This document shows positions 31,355-38,795 of a DNA stretch of 40,495 nt, piece by piece. Position numbers and translations under genes: made by a program. The DNA comes from UBA6109 sp035366835 (GTDB lineage Bacteria; Desulfobacterota; Syntrophia; Syntrophales; UBA6109), in assembly GCA_035366835.1 (NCBI GenBank), contig DAOSIS010000029.1, forward strand, positions 1 to 40,495, read 5' to 3'. Below the pieces are notes generated by a model that ran no database searches, was not told the DNA's origin, and saw nothing but the letters and a program-made list of their open reading frames with translations. The stretch's first letter is position 1. Each line of letters opens with the position of its first letter.

Positions 31355-32272
31355 TCATTCCGCGGGCACCGGGAGACCTGCCCGGCGGCAGGAGGCCGAC
31401 AGGCGGAGGCGGTAGAGGGAATTTCCCGGTTCCGCGCCGAGGGCCTGGCGGAACGCCCCGGCCGCCTCGGCGTCTTTTCCCAGAGACTCCAGCAGCAGCC
31501 CCAGACGATGGAAGAAGGCGCCGGCCGACGGGGGATGCATCGCCGCCGCCTTCCGGCATGCCTCCCAGGCTTCCGGGAGGCGCTCCCGGCGGGCCAGCGT
31601 CTCCGCAAGCGACACCAGATCAAGCGGTTCCGCGCCGATTTCCAGGCAGCGCCGGAAAGATTCCTCCGCTCCGGCGAGGTATCCGGCTTCGAGAAGCGCC
31701 TGTGCCTTGCGGCGCATGAAGGAAAGGGCGCCCTCCGGCTCGATCCGTTCGGCCTCGGCATAGGCGCCCTTTGCGCCCGGCAGGTCGGCGGAGGCGACCA
31801 GGGCCTGTCCCAGGAGGCTCCAGGCCTGCGCGTCATCGGGATCCAGGGCGAGAATGCGGCGGAAGACGCCGGCGGCCTCTTCCCCGCGGCCGGCACGGAG
31901 GTAGGCATCCCCCAACTCCGCCAGGAGCCCCGCGTCATCCGGCTGCGCCGCAGCCACCCGCTCACAGAGCCTCACGAGCCGCTCGTACTGTCTGAGCCCC
32001 TTGAAGATGCGGGCCAGCTCGTCGAAGGCGAATCCCGTAAACACGTTCCGGGACATCTCGCGCTCGAAGAGCTCCTCGAACGAACAGACCGCCTCTTCCG
32101 TCTCGCCGGCGTCGTAGTACGCCCACGCCAAGGCCAACCGGTGCGATTCGTCGTCCGGAAAGGACCGGACCAGCTCGCGGTAGATTGCGGCGGCCTCCCG
32201 GTATCGACCCTGGGCTGCCAACGCATCCGCGGAACTGCGCAGCGATTCGGCGTCCGGTTGCGGACCTGCCAT
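31355..32272 (-). CDS. TPR-repeat protein
   Basis: The product has 305 residues made almost only of tetratricopeptide repeats, e.g. YREAAAIYRELVRSFPDD, AGLLAELGDAYLRAGRGEEA, AQAWSLLGQALVASADLPGA, EAWEACRKAAAMHPPSAGAF. No signal peptide or enzyme domain, so it is a cytoplasmic interaction scaffold with an unknown partner. ATG 32272 has GGAGGG 3 nt upstream and lies 26 bp after the selenoprotein gene, so the two form an operon. A 14-codon upstream extension without support was dropped. Confidence 0.85.
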   Translation of the reverse strand: MAGPQPDAESLRSSADALAAQGRYREAAAIYRELVRSFPDDESHRLALAWAYYDAGETEEAVCSFEELFEREMSRNVFTGFAFDELARIFKGLRQYERLVRLCERVAAAQPDDAGLLAELGDAYLRAGRGEEAAGVFRRILALDPDDAQAWSLLGQALVASADLPGAKGAYAEAERIEPEGALSFMRRKAQALLEAGYLAGAEESFRRCLEIGAEPLDLVSLAETLARRERLPEAWEACRKAAAMHPPSAGAFFHRLGLLLESLGKDAEAAGAFRQALGAEPGNSLYRLRLSASCRRAGLPVPAE

Positions 32273-32298
32273 GAACCCTCCGGTTGGTCTCTGATTTC

Positions 32299-32616
32299 TC
32301 AACAGGTGCTGCAAGACCCCCCGCAGGACCCGGCGGCTGCCAGGGCGGAGGTCAGGCGGAACCCCGAACCCGAGGGCGTGTGAACGAAATCGACGCCGAT
32401 GGGCTTTGCCTGCTCAAGAAGATCCTTGCTGATGAGGAAAGTGATGCCTTTCTCTTCGAATACCTCGTCGTCCCCCTGCGGCTCATCCAGAGCCATTCCC
32501 AAGGAGGGACCCGATCAGCCGCCTTCGTTCAGGAAGATCCGTATCGACTTCGTTCCTTCCCTTCCCTTGAAGAACTCATCAAACATCTGCTTTGCCAGAT
32601 CCGTTACTTCAATCAT
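32299..32616 (-). CDS. HesB/IscA-like selenoprotein (in-frame UGA as selenocysteine)
   Basis: From ATG 32616 the frame runs MIEVTDLAKQMFDEFFKGRE, then IRIFLNEGG, then TGA (32515-32517), then SGPSLGMALDEPQGDDEVFE and GITFLISKDLLEQ in the same frame. The family's GGCSGPSLGLxLDE loop fits exactly if TGA reads as Sec at position 34, where relatives I recall have Cys or Sec. The end GSCGGSCSTC supplies further ligands before a true stop (TGA 32299). Total 105 residues. HesB/IscA-like proteins bind iron or Fe-S clusters; a Sec ligand would alter redox chemistry. Standard gene callers would split it at the UGA. A second start at 32622 is possible. Confidence 0.87.
32474..32517 (-). promoter_or_regulatory. 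Candidate bacterial SECIS element behind the UGA codon
   Basis: On the minus strand, 20 nt after the UGA, GGCTC (32490-32494) pairs with GAGCC (32480-32484) around a five-base loop TGGAT. An outer CCCT/AGGG pairing (32505-32508 with 32474-32477) can extend the stem. The distance and a G/U-bearing small loop fit SelB-binding hairpins. Not folded computationally. Confidence 0.5.
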
Positions 32617-32695
32617 AATCATCCTTTCCGCCAGAATTCCGGCTCCGTTTCCGGCAGACCCGGCCCGGACGAGCCGGTCGTTGAAATGCAATCCT

Positions 32696-32723
32696 AACGT
32701 AACGACAATGCCGTTTTTGTCAA
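32696..32723 (-). promoter_or_regulatory. Possible promoter of the selenoprotein-TPR operon
   Basis: On the minus strand TTGACA (32718-32723), 16-bp spacer, TACGTT (32696-32701). The -10 is moderate. It diverges from the promoter at 32746-32773. Confidence 0.5.
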
Positions 32724-32745
32724 CAGGAAAGTTCACCCTTTTCCG

Positions 32746-32773
32746 TTGACAGGTTCGCCCGTCCCCCTATAGA
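32746..32773 (+). promoter_or_regulatory. Promoter of the pyruvate-kinase-like gene
   Basis: TTGACA (32746-32751), 16-bp spacer, TATAGA (32768-32773). Good sigma-70 match, leader about 110 nt. Confidence 0.7.
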
Positions 32774-32890
32774 ATTTCGCCGGAGCCCCGGAGCCATGGA
32801 CAACGCCCATGTTCGGCGATCCCAGGGAGGAATCCGTCTCCGAGTCGCCGCATCGCACAGCACCAATTTCTCGCTGGGAAGGAGAATCCC

Positions 32891-33478
32891 GTGAAAGGCT
32901 CATCCTATTCCGACATCGCCGTCCGGTACTTTTCCAAGGCCGGCCCCAAGAACACGGCGGCCCTCTTCGAGGCCGTGGCACGCCGCGCCGGGGAACTGAA
33001 CATCCGGACCGTCGTCCTTGCGACGACCAGCGGCAGAACCGCTTTCGAAGCCTTGGATCGCCTCGGCGAGGGGTTCGGCATCGTCGCGGTGACGCACGTC
33101 ACCGGGTTTTCCGGACCCAACATCCAGGAGATGAGCGAGAAGGACCGTGGGGAACTGGAAAAGCGCGGGGTCCGAGTGCTCACCTGCCAGCATACCTTCG
33201 GCGGCATCGGACGCGCGGTCCGCAACAAACTCGGCACCTACCAGGTAGACGAGATCATCGCCTATGCGCTGCGCGTCTTCGGACAGGGCGTCAAGGTGGC
33301 CGTCGAAGTCGCCCTCATGGCCGCGGACGCCGGACTGGTCAGCGCCGGTGAAGACGTCATATCCGTCGGCGGCGCCGGCAAGGGGGCTGATTCGGCGATC
33401 GTCCTGCAGCCGGCGAACAGCTTTCATTTCTTCGATCTCAAAGTGAAAGAAATCATCTGCAAACCCGTTTCGTTCTGA
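32891..33478 (+). CDS. Pyruvate kinase alpha/beta (C-terminal) domain-like protein
   Basis: The product has 195 residues from GTG 32891 with AAGGAG upstream. It matches the isolated PK C-terminal alpha/beta fold: YFSKAGPKNTAALFEAVARR, TVVLATTSGRTAFEALDRLG, GIVAVTHVTGFSGPN, RGVRVLTCQHTFGGIGRAVR, ISVGGAGKGADSAIVLQPA. The catalytic barrel of pyruvate kinase is absent, so it is not a kinase. This stand-alone family is conserved in Deltaproteobacteria and archaea with unknown function; a phospho-ligand-binding role is a guess. Single gene. Confidence 0.85.
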   Translation: MKGSSYSDIAVRYFSKAGPKNTAALFEAVARRAGELNIRTVVLATTSGRTAFEALDRLGEGFGIVAVTHVTGFSGPNIQEMSEKDRGELEKRGVRVLTCQHTFGGIGRAVRNKLGTYQVDEIIAYALRVFGQGVKVAVEVALMAADAGLVSAGEDVISVGGAGKGADSAIVLQPANSFHFFDLKVKEIICKPVSF

Positions 33479-33545
33479 TTGCAGCGGGCGCGCCGCACGG
33501 AAGCGTCCGCCGGCAAACGTCTCCCGGGCACAAAGGAGCTCAACC

Positions 33546-35243
33546 ATGGGGAAACGAACTGTAGCCTTCCTGATCGGCATCGCTGCGATGGGGATCGCAT
33601 CCCTGCAGGCGGAGAATTTCACGCTTCGCGGCGACATGGGTTCCGCCATCCGCTACGAGCTCCAGGAACGGATCACCACCGGGGACGGCGTGCGGAAGCT
33701 CGTGCTGAGTTTCGTCGTCCCACAGAATTATTCCTCTCCCACCTACCGTCAGCAGATCCAGGATTTCGACCTCTCCTTCCGGCCATCGCCGCAGGAGAAG
33801 ACCCGCGGCCGGGATGCGCGCGGAAACGAGATCATCACGGCGACATGGAATGCGCCGCCCGCCGCGATCGACGTCAGGCTCAACTGCAGCGCGCTCAACG
33901 CGACGGAGCTTTCGACGCTGGAAACCCACTCGCCTTTTCCGCTGCCCTCGACCGATCCGGCGATGCGGGACTACCTGCGGCCGACGGAACTGGTCCAGAC
34001 GGACGATCCCCGGATCCGGAAGCTGGCGCGCGAGCTCACCGAGGATGTGAGGACCCAGTTCGACGCCGTTCAGCGGATCATCTCCTTTGTCGTCGATCAC
34101 GTCCGCTACGTGACGCCGCCCGAGCGCTACGACGCCCTGTACTCGCTGGAATCCGGGAAAGGGAACTGCCAGAACTACTCCCACCTCAGTGCCGCCCTGC
34201 TGCGCAACGTCGGAATTCCGACCCGGATCGTCAACGGGTTCACGCTCAATCAGCCTTACAGCGTCGCATGGAAGAAAGGCGTCCTGACCTTCAAGATGGG
34301 ACAAGGCCGGCATTCGTGGATCGAGGTCTGGTTTCCCGACCTGGGCTGGGTGCCGTTCGACCCGCAAAATACGGTCCTTTTCGTGTCGAACCGCTACATC
34401 CGCATCGAAGTCGGCATGGACAACAACGAGACCAAGAACGACGGCCTGCTGCGCTGGGTACAGCAGCAGGACGCCGCCGAACAGCCGACGCTCCAGGAAA
34501 ACATCAACGCGCAGTTCGGCTCCGACCGCGTGAACGTCAGGGGCGACCAGCAGGCATACGGGCCGAAAAACATCCTCCTGTCTCCTGACGTGCGCGGTGC
34601 TTTCAAGCAGATCGAACGGAAGCCGATGCCTCCTCCGCCGGTCATTCCCGCCGAGGAGCGCAAGCGCCTCAAGTTCACGGTTCCCATCCGTTTCGGGAAC
34701 ATGGAATTCCCCGAGGACGTCGATTTCGCCTTCCCGCGTACGACGAAGGCGTCAGGCGCCAACTCCTTCGAGATGAGCAAGAACTTCCTCGTGGAGACGG
34801 CCGAATACGTCACAACGAAACGCACGCAGTTCGCACAGATCTTCGTGACGCGCAAACCGGTCAAAATTCAGAAGATCGGACTGGCGCTCCACAACTTCGG
34901 GGGCGAGGGCGTGCTGTGGGTGGATATCCTTCAGGACGAAAAGGGCAAGCCGGGGAAACCCCTGTCCTCCAGCGAATGGATCGATCTGTCGCAGCTGCCC
35001 CTGCGGCCGGGGTATCGCTGGACCGATTTCGATTTCCGCCGCGAGCCGCCCATTCTGATGCCGGGGCAGTACTGGATCGCCCTGGGGTTCACCGGGAGCC
35101 CGATCGTCAACTGGTATTTCACGTACGGCAAACCGGTGGGGCCCATCGACGGCACGCGCTACAAGGATGTTTTCGAGGAAGACTGGAGCGGGGCGATGAA
35201 CTACGAATTCAATTACCGCGTTGTCGGCTTGACCGTGAGATGA
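33546..35243 (+). CDS. Secreted transglutaminase-like (cysteine protease fold) protein
   Basis: The product has 565 residues. Signal peptide about 1-22 (VAFLIGIAAMGIASLQA). The transglutaminase core has C208 in GKGNCQNYSHLSAALLRNVG, then H256 (GQGRHSWIEVW) and D272 (GWVPFDPQ), so the triad is complete. The C-terminal 200 residues form beta-rich domains (RFGNMEFPEDVDFAFPRTT; PILMPGQYWIALGFTGSP), perhaps carbohydrate- or protein-binding. Role likely in the periplasm or outside, hydrolysing or cross-linking peptides. RBS AAAGGAG. It is 67 bp after the PK-like gene. Confidence 0.88.
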   Translation: MGKRTVAFLIGIAAMGIASLQAENFTLRGDMGSAIRYELQERITTGDGVRKLVLSFVVPQNYSSPTYRQQIQDFDLSFRPSPQEKTRGRDARGNEIITATWNAPPAAIDVRLNCSALNATELSTLETHSPFPLPSTDPAMRDYLRPTELVQTDDPRIRKLARELTEDVRTQFDAVQRIISFVVDHVRYVTPPERYDALYSLESGKGNCQNYSHLSAALLRNVGIPTRIVNGFTLNQPYSVAWKKGVLTFKMGQGRHSWIEVWFPDLGWVPFDPQNTVLFVSNRYIRIEVGMDNNETKNDGLLRWVQQQDAAEQPTLQENINAQFGSDRVNVRGDQQAYGPKNILLSPDVRGAFKQIERKPMPPPPVIPAEERKRLKFTVPIRFGNMEFPEDVDFAFPRTTKASGANSFEMSKNFLVETAEYVTTKRTQFAQIFVTRKPVKIQKIGLALHNFGGEGVLWVDILQDEKGKPGKPLSSSEWIDLSQLPLRPGYRWTDFDFRREPPILMPGQYWIALGFTGSPIVNWYFTYGKPVGPIDGTRYKDVFEEDWSGAMNYEFNYRVVGLTVR

Positions 35244-35274
35244 CGAGACGGCGGACAGGCAGGGACGGTTTCCG

Positions 35275-35317
35275 AAAAAAGAAAACGAGACCCCTTCCCC
35301 GTGGACGGAGTCTCGTT
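35275..35317 (-). terminator. Terminator of the Lys/Ala-tail gene
   Basis: AACGAGAC (35284-35291) pairs with GTCTCGTT (35310-35317); on the minus strand it is followed by TTTTCTTTTTT. It lies 44 bp after the stop of the minus-strand gene and 32 bp after the convergent transglutaminase gene. Confidence 0.8.
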
Positions 35318-35360
35318 CCGCAATACGCACCTGGAGATAGACGAACCCGGACGGTTACTG

Positions 35361-35630
35361 TTACTTCTTCGCCGCGACCTTCTTCTTGGCCACTGCACGT
35401 TTCTTGGGCGCCGGTTTCTTGGCGGCCTTCTTCGCCGGTTTCGCCTTCTTTGCGACCTTGGCGGCCGCCTTCGCCTTCGTCTTGATCTTCGCCGCCGCCG
35501 CCTTGCCTTTCTTCATCGGCACGTCACAGCAGATCACATCCGCTTCCGCGCAACCACATGCTTCGTCAACGACCATGACAAGACCGCATTCGTTGCAACT
35601 CAGGTAATCGCCCTTCTTTGCCTTCGCCAT
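35361..35630 (-). CDS. Desulforedoxin-like metal-binding head fused to a histone-H1-like Lys/Ala tail
   Basis: The product has 89 residues from ATG 35630 with GGAGG upstream. The head (about 1-40) has six Cys: C12, C15 (SCNECGLVMVV), C25, C27, then C34-C35 (VICCDVPMK). CxxC...CC is the desulforedoxin iron-site pattern. Residues 40-89 contain only Lys, Ala and a few Pro/Arg/Val (KKAAKKPAPKKRAVAKKK), as in bacterial H1-like nucleoid proteins. A metal-responsive DNA-binding protein is an attractive but unproven reading. Confidence 0.8.
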   Translation of the reverse strand: MAKAKKGDYLSCNECGLVMVVDEACGCAEADVICCDVPMKKGKAAAAKIKTKAKAAAKVAKKAKPAKKAAKKPAPKKRAVAKKKVAAKK

Positions 35631-35692
35631 GATGCTTTCCTCCTTCGGGAGATTTGAATCGGCCGGCGCCTGGTGGCGCAACAATTTGTTTT

Positions 35693-35721
35693 TCTTTAGC
35701 ATGAAGCAATGCGCATTTCAA
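35693..35721 (-). promoter_or_regulatory. Promoter of the desulforedoxin/H1-like gene
   Basis: On the minus strand TTGAAA (35716-35721), 17-bp spacer, TAAAGA (35693-35698), about 62 bp before the ATG. Confidence 0.6.
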
Positions 35722-35848
35722 GCTCGCAGATGAAGGTTTCCTCAGAAAAGTCTCATCCCCAGCAGTTTCCCCCGCGCCTGACCCGCAGGAGGAAACGTCC
35801 GAACCCGGCGGGAGAATTTGCGGACGGGGAGAGACGCGATCGGATTTT

Positions 35849-36724
35849 TCAGGAAGACGATCGAAGACGGGCGCCGAAGAATTCCCGGAGCGTTTCGGCC
35901 ACGACGCGCGGTTTTTCCATCGGGACCAGATGCCCGGCACCGGCCACGATCTGGTGCGAGGCCCGGGGAATCGCCGCCGCCGCCTTCTTCAGATCGACGT
36001 AGGACTTCTGGTCGCTCTTTTCCCCCTCCAGGATGAGGACGGGACACCGCACCTGCGGCAGGAGCGGCCAGGGATCGAACCGGACACTTCCCATGAACAG
36101 CGCCGCTTCGCTTCGCGGGTCGCAGGCAAGCCGGAGCCCTCTGTCCTGGGAGGGCTTCATCCCGTGGCGCAGATACAGATGGAGAATCTCAGCGTCCCAG
36201 TTCCGGAACAGTTCGCGGGACTGGAGATAGCGCATGGCGTCCTCCTCATCGGACCAGCCGTTCGTCCGTTTGATGGCCCGGGATGCAAACGGATGGTCCT
36301 CCACGCGCAAGCGGATCCCGTACAGTTCGGGCGGAAGCAAGACCGGCTCGATCAAGACAAGGCCCGCCGTCCGAAGACCGAATCGAACATGGGCGATCGT
36401 CGTCACCGTCGCCCCCATGGAATGGCCGGTGACAAAGACGTTGCCGATGCCGAGGCGGTCGCAGAAACGGGCCATGTCCCCGGCGAGGGTGAGCCAATCC
36501 AAGCCTCCATCCTCCGGTTCCGCTTGACGGTGATCGCAGAGGTAGGGCGCGACGACGCGATAGTCCGGCGTCAGCGCCCTGGCAATCGGATGCCAGAGCC
36601 ATGGCAGGAAACCGGTGGCATGCAACAGAAGAACAACGGGTCCGTCGCCGTCGTAGGACAGATAAGAGATTTCGGCATCCCCGATGTCCTGCCGAAGAAC
36701 CCGCGGTTGAACAGCTGAAGTCAT
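35849..36724 (-). CDS. Alpha/beta-hydrolase fold protein
   Basis: The product has 291 residues from ATG 36724, with GGAGGGG 4 nt upstream. VVLLLHATGFLPWLW forms the oxyanion strand (HATG), VFVTGHSMGATVT has nucleophile Ser 102, ILEGEKSD is the likely acid strand, and GAGHLVPMEKP has the catalytic His. Cap-region residues (LPPELYGIRLRVEDHPF) do not reveal the substrate. Cytoplasmic, no signal. The frame stays open 78 codons upstream, but that part is Arg/Pro-rich and overlaps the promoter, so I excluded it. Confidence 0.9.
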   Translation of the reverse strand: MTSAVQPRVLRQDIGDAEISYLSYDGDGPVVLLLHATGFLPWLWHPIARALTPDYRVVAPYLCDHRQAEPEDGGLDWLTLAGDMARFCDRLGIGNVFVTGHSMGATVTTIAHVRFGLRTAGLVLIEPVLLPPELYGIRLRVEDHPFASRAIKRTNGWSDEEDAMRYLQSRELFRNWDAEILHLYLRHGMKPSQDRGLRLACDPRSEAALFMGSVRFDPWPLLPQVRCPVLILEGEKSDQKSYVDLKKAAAAIPRASHQIVAGAGHLVPMEKPRVVAETLREFFGARLRSSS

Positions 36725-36929
36725 TTTCCCCTCCATCGAACGATTTCGCCGAGCGGCGTCCCCCCGTGTCCGAAACGGTCCAGGGGCATCGAGACCGGGA
36801 CAGCCGAAACGCCGCCGCTGTGCGATGGGCCGGCCGTCCTGAATCGCCGGCAAGTCCCTGCGGAGAGCGGGTTCCGGACCGTAACGGCCGGGCCGGAGGT
36901 CCCCGGCGTTTCTCAGGAAAATTGAAGCG
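36725..36929 (-). other. About 200-nt GC-rich leader of the hydrolase gene
   Basis: Between a consensus promoter and the hydrolase ATG lies a GC-rich leader with several inverted pieces (CCGG-rich and CGGCG-rich arms). I see no known riboswitch consensus. The frame of the hydrolase is open through it, so an N-terminal extension cannot be fully excluded. Confidence 0.4.
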
Positions 36930-36958
36930 ATTATAGAAAAAGAACCGGCCCTTGTCAA
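36930..36958 (-). promoter_or_regulatory. Full-consensus sigma-70 promoter
   Basis: On the minus strand TTGACA (36953-36958), exactly 17-bp spacer, TATAAT (36930-36935). This is the best promoter in the window; it points at the hydrolase gene about 205 bp downstream. Confidence 0.85.
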
Positions 36959-37012
36959 AATCGACGGGGCGATCCCGCCGGGGCATGACCGCCGGCCCCC
37001 GTACGGATCGCG

Positions 37013-37055
37013 GAAAAAAGAGAGGGCGCCGCTGGAGAGGACAACGGCGGCGCCC
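37013..37055 (-). terminator. Terminator after the chemoreceptor gene
   Basis: GGGCGCCGC (37024-37032) pairs with GCGGCGCCC (37047-37055); on the minus strand a TCTCTTTTTT run follows. It lies 55 bp beyond the chemoreceptor stop. Confidence 0.88.
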
Positions 37056-37109
37056 CGTGTCCGGTGCTGTGTTTCAGAGGTTCATTTCAGAAGAGGAACG
37101 GAACAGCCC

Positions 37110-38705
37110 TCAGAAATCCTTGAAATCCTCTTTCCCCATCGGAATCACGTCGTCCGGCCGGACCTCGCGGATCCGCTTCGCCGGGACCTTCTGGGCCGCT
37201 TTCTTTTCCGCCGGGGCCGCCACGGGCAACGGGGCAGTCCCCTCTTTCAGGACGGCCGCAGCGCCGACTCCCTTGATGACCGCCACCAAGTCATCGATGT
37301 AGCTCCGGATTCCTTCGGCCTGGGAACTCATCTCCTGAGAGGCCGCCGCCGATTCCTCGGCGTTCGCCGCCACCTGCTGCGTCACCTTGTCCATCTCCGC
37401 AACCGCACTGTTCACCTGGCCGATCCCGTGCGCCTGCTCCTCCGACGCCGTCGCAATCTCGTCGATCAGCTGACCCACCTTCGCCGATATCTCCTTGTTC
37501 TCCCGAAATGCATCCTGCGTCGACTTCGTCAGCTCGTTCCCGTTCCGCACCGCCTTGATCGTCGCCTCGATCAGATTGCTCGTGTTCTTCGCCGCCTCCG
37601 CAGCTCGCATCGCCAGGTTCCGAACTTCGTCCGCCACCACCGCAAAACCCGCCCCAGCCTCTCCCGCACGCGCCGCCTCGACCGCCGCATTCAGCGCCAG
37701 CAGGTTCGTCTGAAACGCAATCTCGTCGATCGTCTTGATGATCTTTCCCGTCTCCTCGCTCGATTTCGTGATCTCCGCGATCGCACGACCCATCTCGTCC
37801 ATGTGGCCGCTCACTTTCCCCACGATCCGCCCGACCTCCGCCATCATCGCCTTGGCCTGGCCCGCGTGATCCGCATTCTGCTTCGTCATCGACGACATCT
37901 CCTCCAGCGACGCGCTCGTCTCCTCCAGCGATGACGCCTGGCGCGACGCCCCGTCCGCCAGCTCATGTGACGCCGAGGCCACTTCCGCCGCCGCGGACGT
38001 CACCTGACGGAACCCCTCCGTCAACCCCGCCACCACCCGCTGGATGGGGCGCGTCACCGACAGGTTGAGCAGGAATCCCAATACCACGGCCAGGATGCTG
38101 CCGCCGACCATCCCGACCAGCGTGACGATCTTCGCGCGGCTTTCCTGCGCCGCGACTGCCTTGCCGGCTTCATCGGCGGCCTTCGACTTCAGGTCGATCA
38201 GATCGTTGAGAATCTTTTGGGATGCGTAGAACACATCCCCCGCCTCTCCTTGGGACATGGTGATTGCAATGTCCCGGTATTCGTCGATGCTCTTGATCAC
38301 CTTTTCATGTTTTTTTTGCCAATTGGCAAAGGTCGCCTTATATTTCTTCCAGAGTGCAGCCTCCTCTCCCGTCATCGGCAACTGATCGAAAGTCTTCCAT
38401 GCTCCGTCCAATTCTTTCCACGCCGTCTCGATTCCCTTCAATTGCCGATTCCGCTCAGTATCATGATTATAGAAGTCCTGAATCAGGAGGCTCCGCTCGC
38501 CGTTGACGACGGCCATCTGCGCACCCTGGATGATTCCCAGCGTCTTGACGCTCGGCAGGCTGTCCTCACTGACGGCGGCGAGGCGCGCCCCCACGTCGGA
38601 TACACTCTTCCAGCCGACAAATCCGACCACCAGCACGATCAGGATGACGACGAAAAATCCCCCCGTTAGTTTTGTTGCCAAACCGACGCCGCTGACATTC
38701 CTCAT
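37110..38705 (-). CDS. Methyl-accepting chemotaxis protein (copy 1)
   Basis: The product has 531 residues. TM1 about 13-33 (GGFFVVILIVLVVGFVGW), a four-helix-bundle periplasmic sensor (NGERSLLIQDFYNHD) and TM2 about 193-215. A signalling coiled coil follows with hairpin tip EIAFQTNLLALNAAVEAARA, preceded by GASRQASSLEETSASLEEM. The HAMP linker is very short. It ends in a low-complexity tail (VAAPAEKKAAQKVPAKR) that could serve as an adaptor tether. It conveys ligand binding to CheA/CheW. It is 90 bp after copy 2. Confidence 0.95.
   Translation of the reverse strand: MRNVSGVGLATKLTGGFFVVILIVLVVGFVGWKSVSDVGARLAAVSEDSLPSVKTLGIIQGAQMAVVNGERSLLIQDFYNHDTERNRQLKGIETAWKELDGAWKTFDQLPMTGEEAALWKKYKATFANWQKKHEKVIKSIDEYRDIAITMSQGEAGDVFYASQKILNDLIDLKSKAADEAGKAVAAQESRAKIVTLVGMVGGSILAVVLGFLLNLSVTRPIQRVVAGLTEGFRQVTSAAAEVASASHELADGASRQASSLEETSASLEEMSSMTKQNADHAGQAKAMMAEVGRIVGKVSGHMDEMGRAIAEITKSSEETGKIIKTIDEIAFQTNLLALNAAVEAARAGEAGAGFAVVADEVRNLAMRAAEAAKNTSNLIEATIKAVRNGNELTKSTQDAFRENKEISAKVGQLIDEIATASEEQAHGIGQVNSAVAEMDKVTQQVAANAEESAAASQEMSSQAEGIRSYIDDLVAVIKGVGAAAVLKEGTAPLPVAAPAEKKAAQKVPAKRIREVRPDDVIPMGKEDFKDF
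37309..38047. repeat. About 739-bp direct repeat, copy A (MCP signalling domain)
   Basis: It aligns with 39004-39742 at a constant offset of 1695 bp, and I found no mismatch in the stretches compared by eye. The repeat covers the coiled coil plus hairpin tip of the chemoreceptor. Similarity falls off abruptly at both ends (GIRSYIDD versus GMRSYVED; ATGGGGC versus ATGGACC). Confidence 0.85.
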
Positions 38706-38795
38706 GGCTTCCCTTTCCCCCTTCCGTGGTGATGCACTGCAAAGTCACCTGGTGCATGCCGAGGCAGAAAATCCCTCCGAATACCCCGGCCTCTG

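Noticed and set aside
28155..31559. A 1134-codon open frame on the minus strand across the pilT operon
   Set aside because: It is antisense to three genes with clear motifs and its Arg/Asp/Val-rich translation matches no family; it is a by-product of high GC in codon positions.
32299..32301. Second UGA of the HesB-like gene as another selenocysteine
   Set aside because: The translation beyond it runs into the TPR gene start region with no family similarity; GSCSTC is a credible C-terminus.
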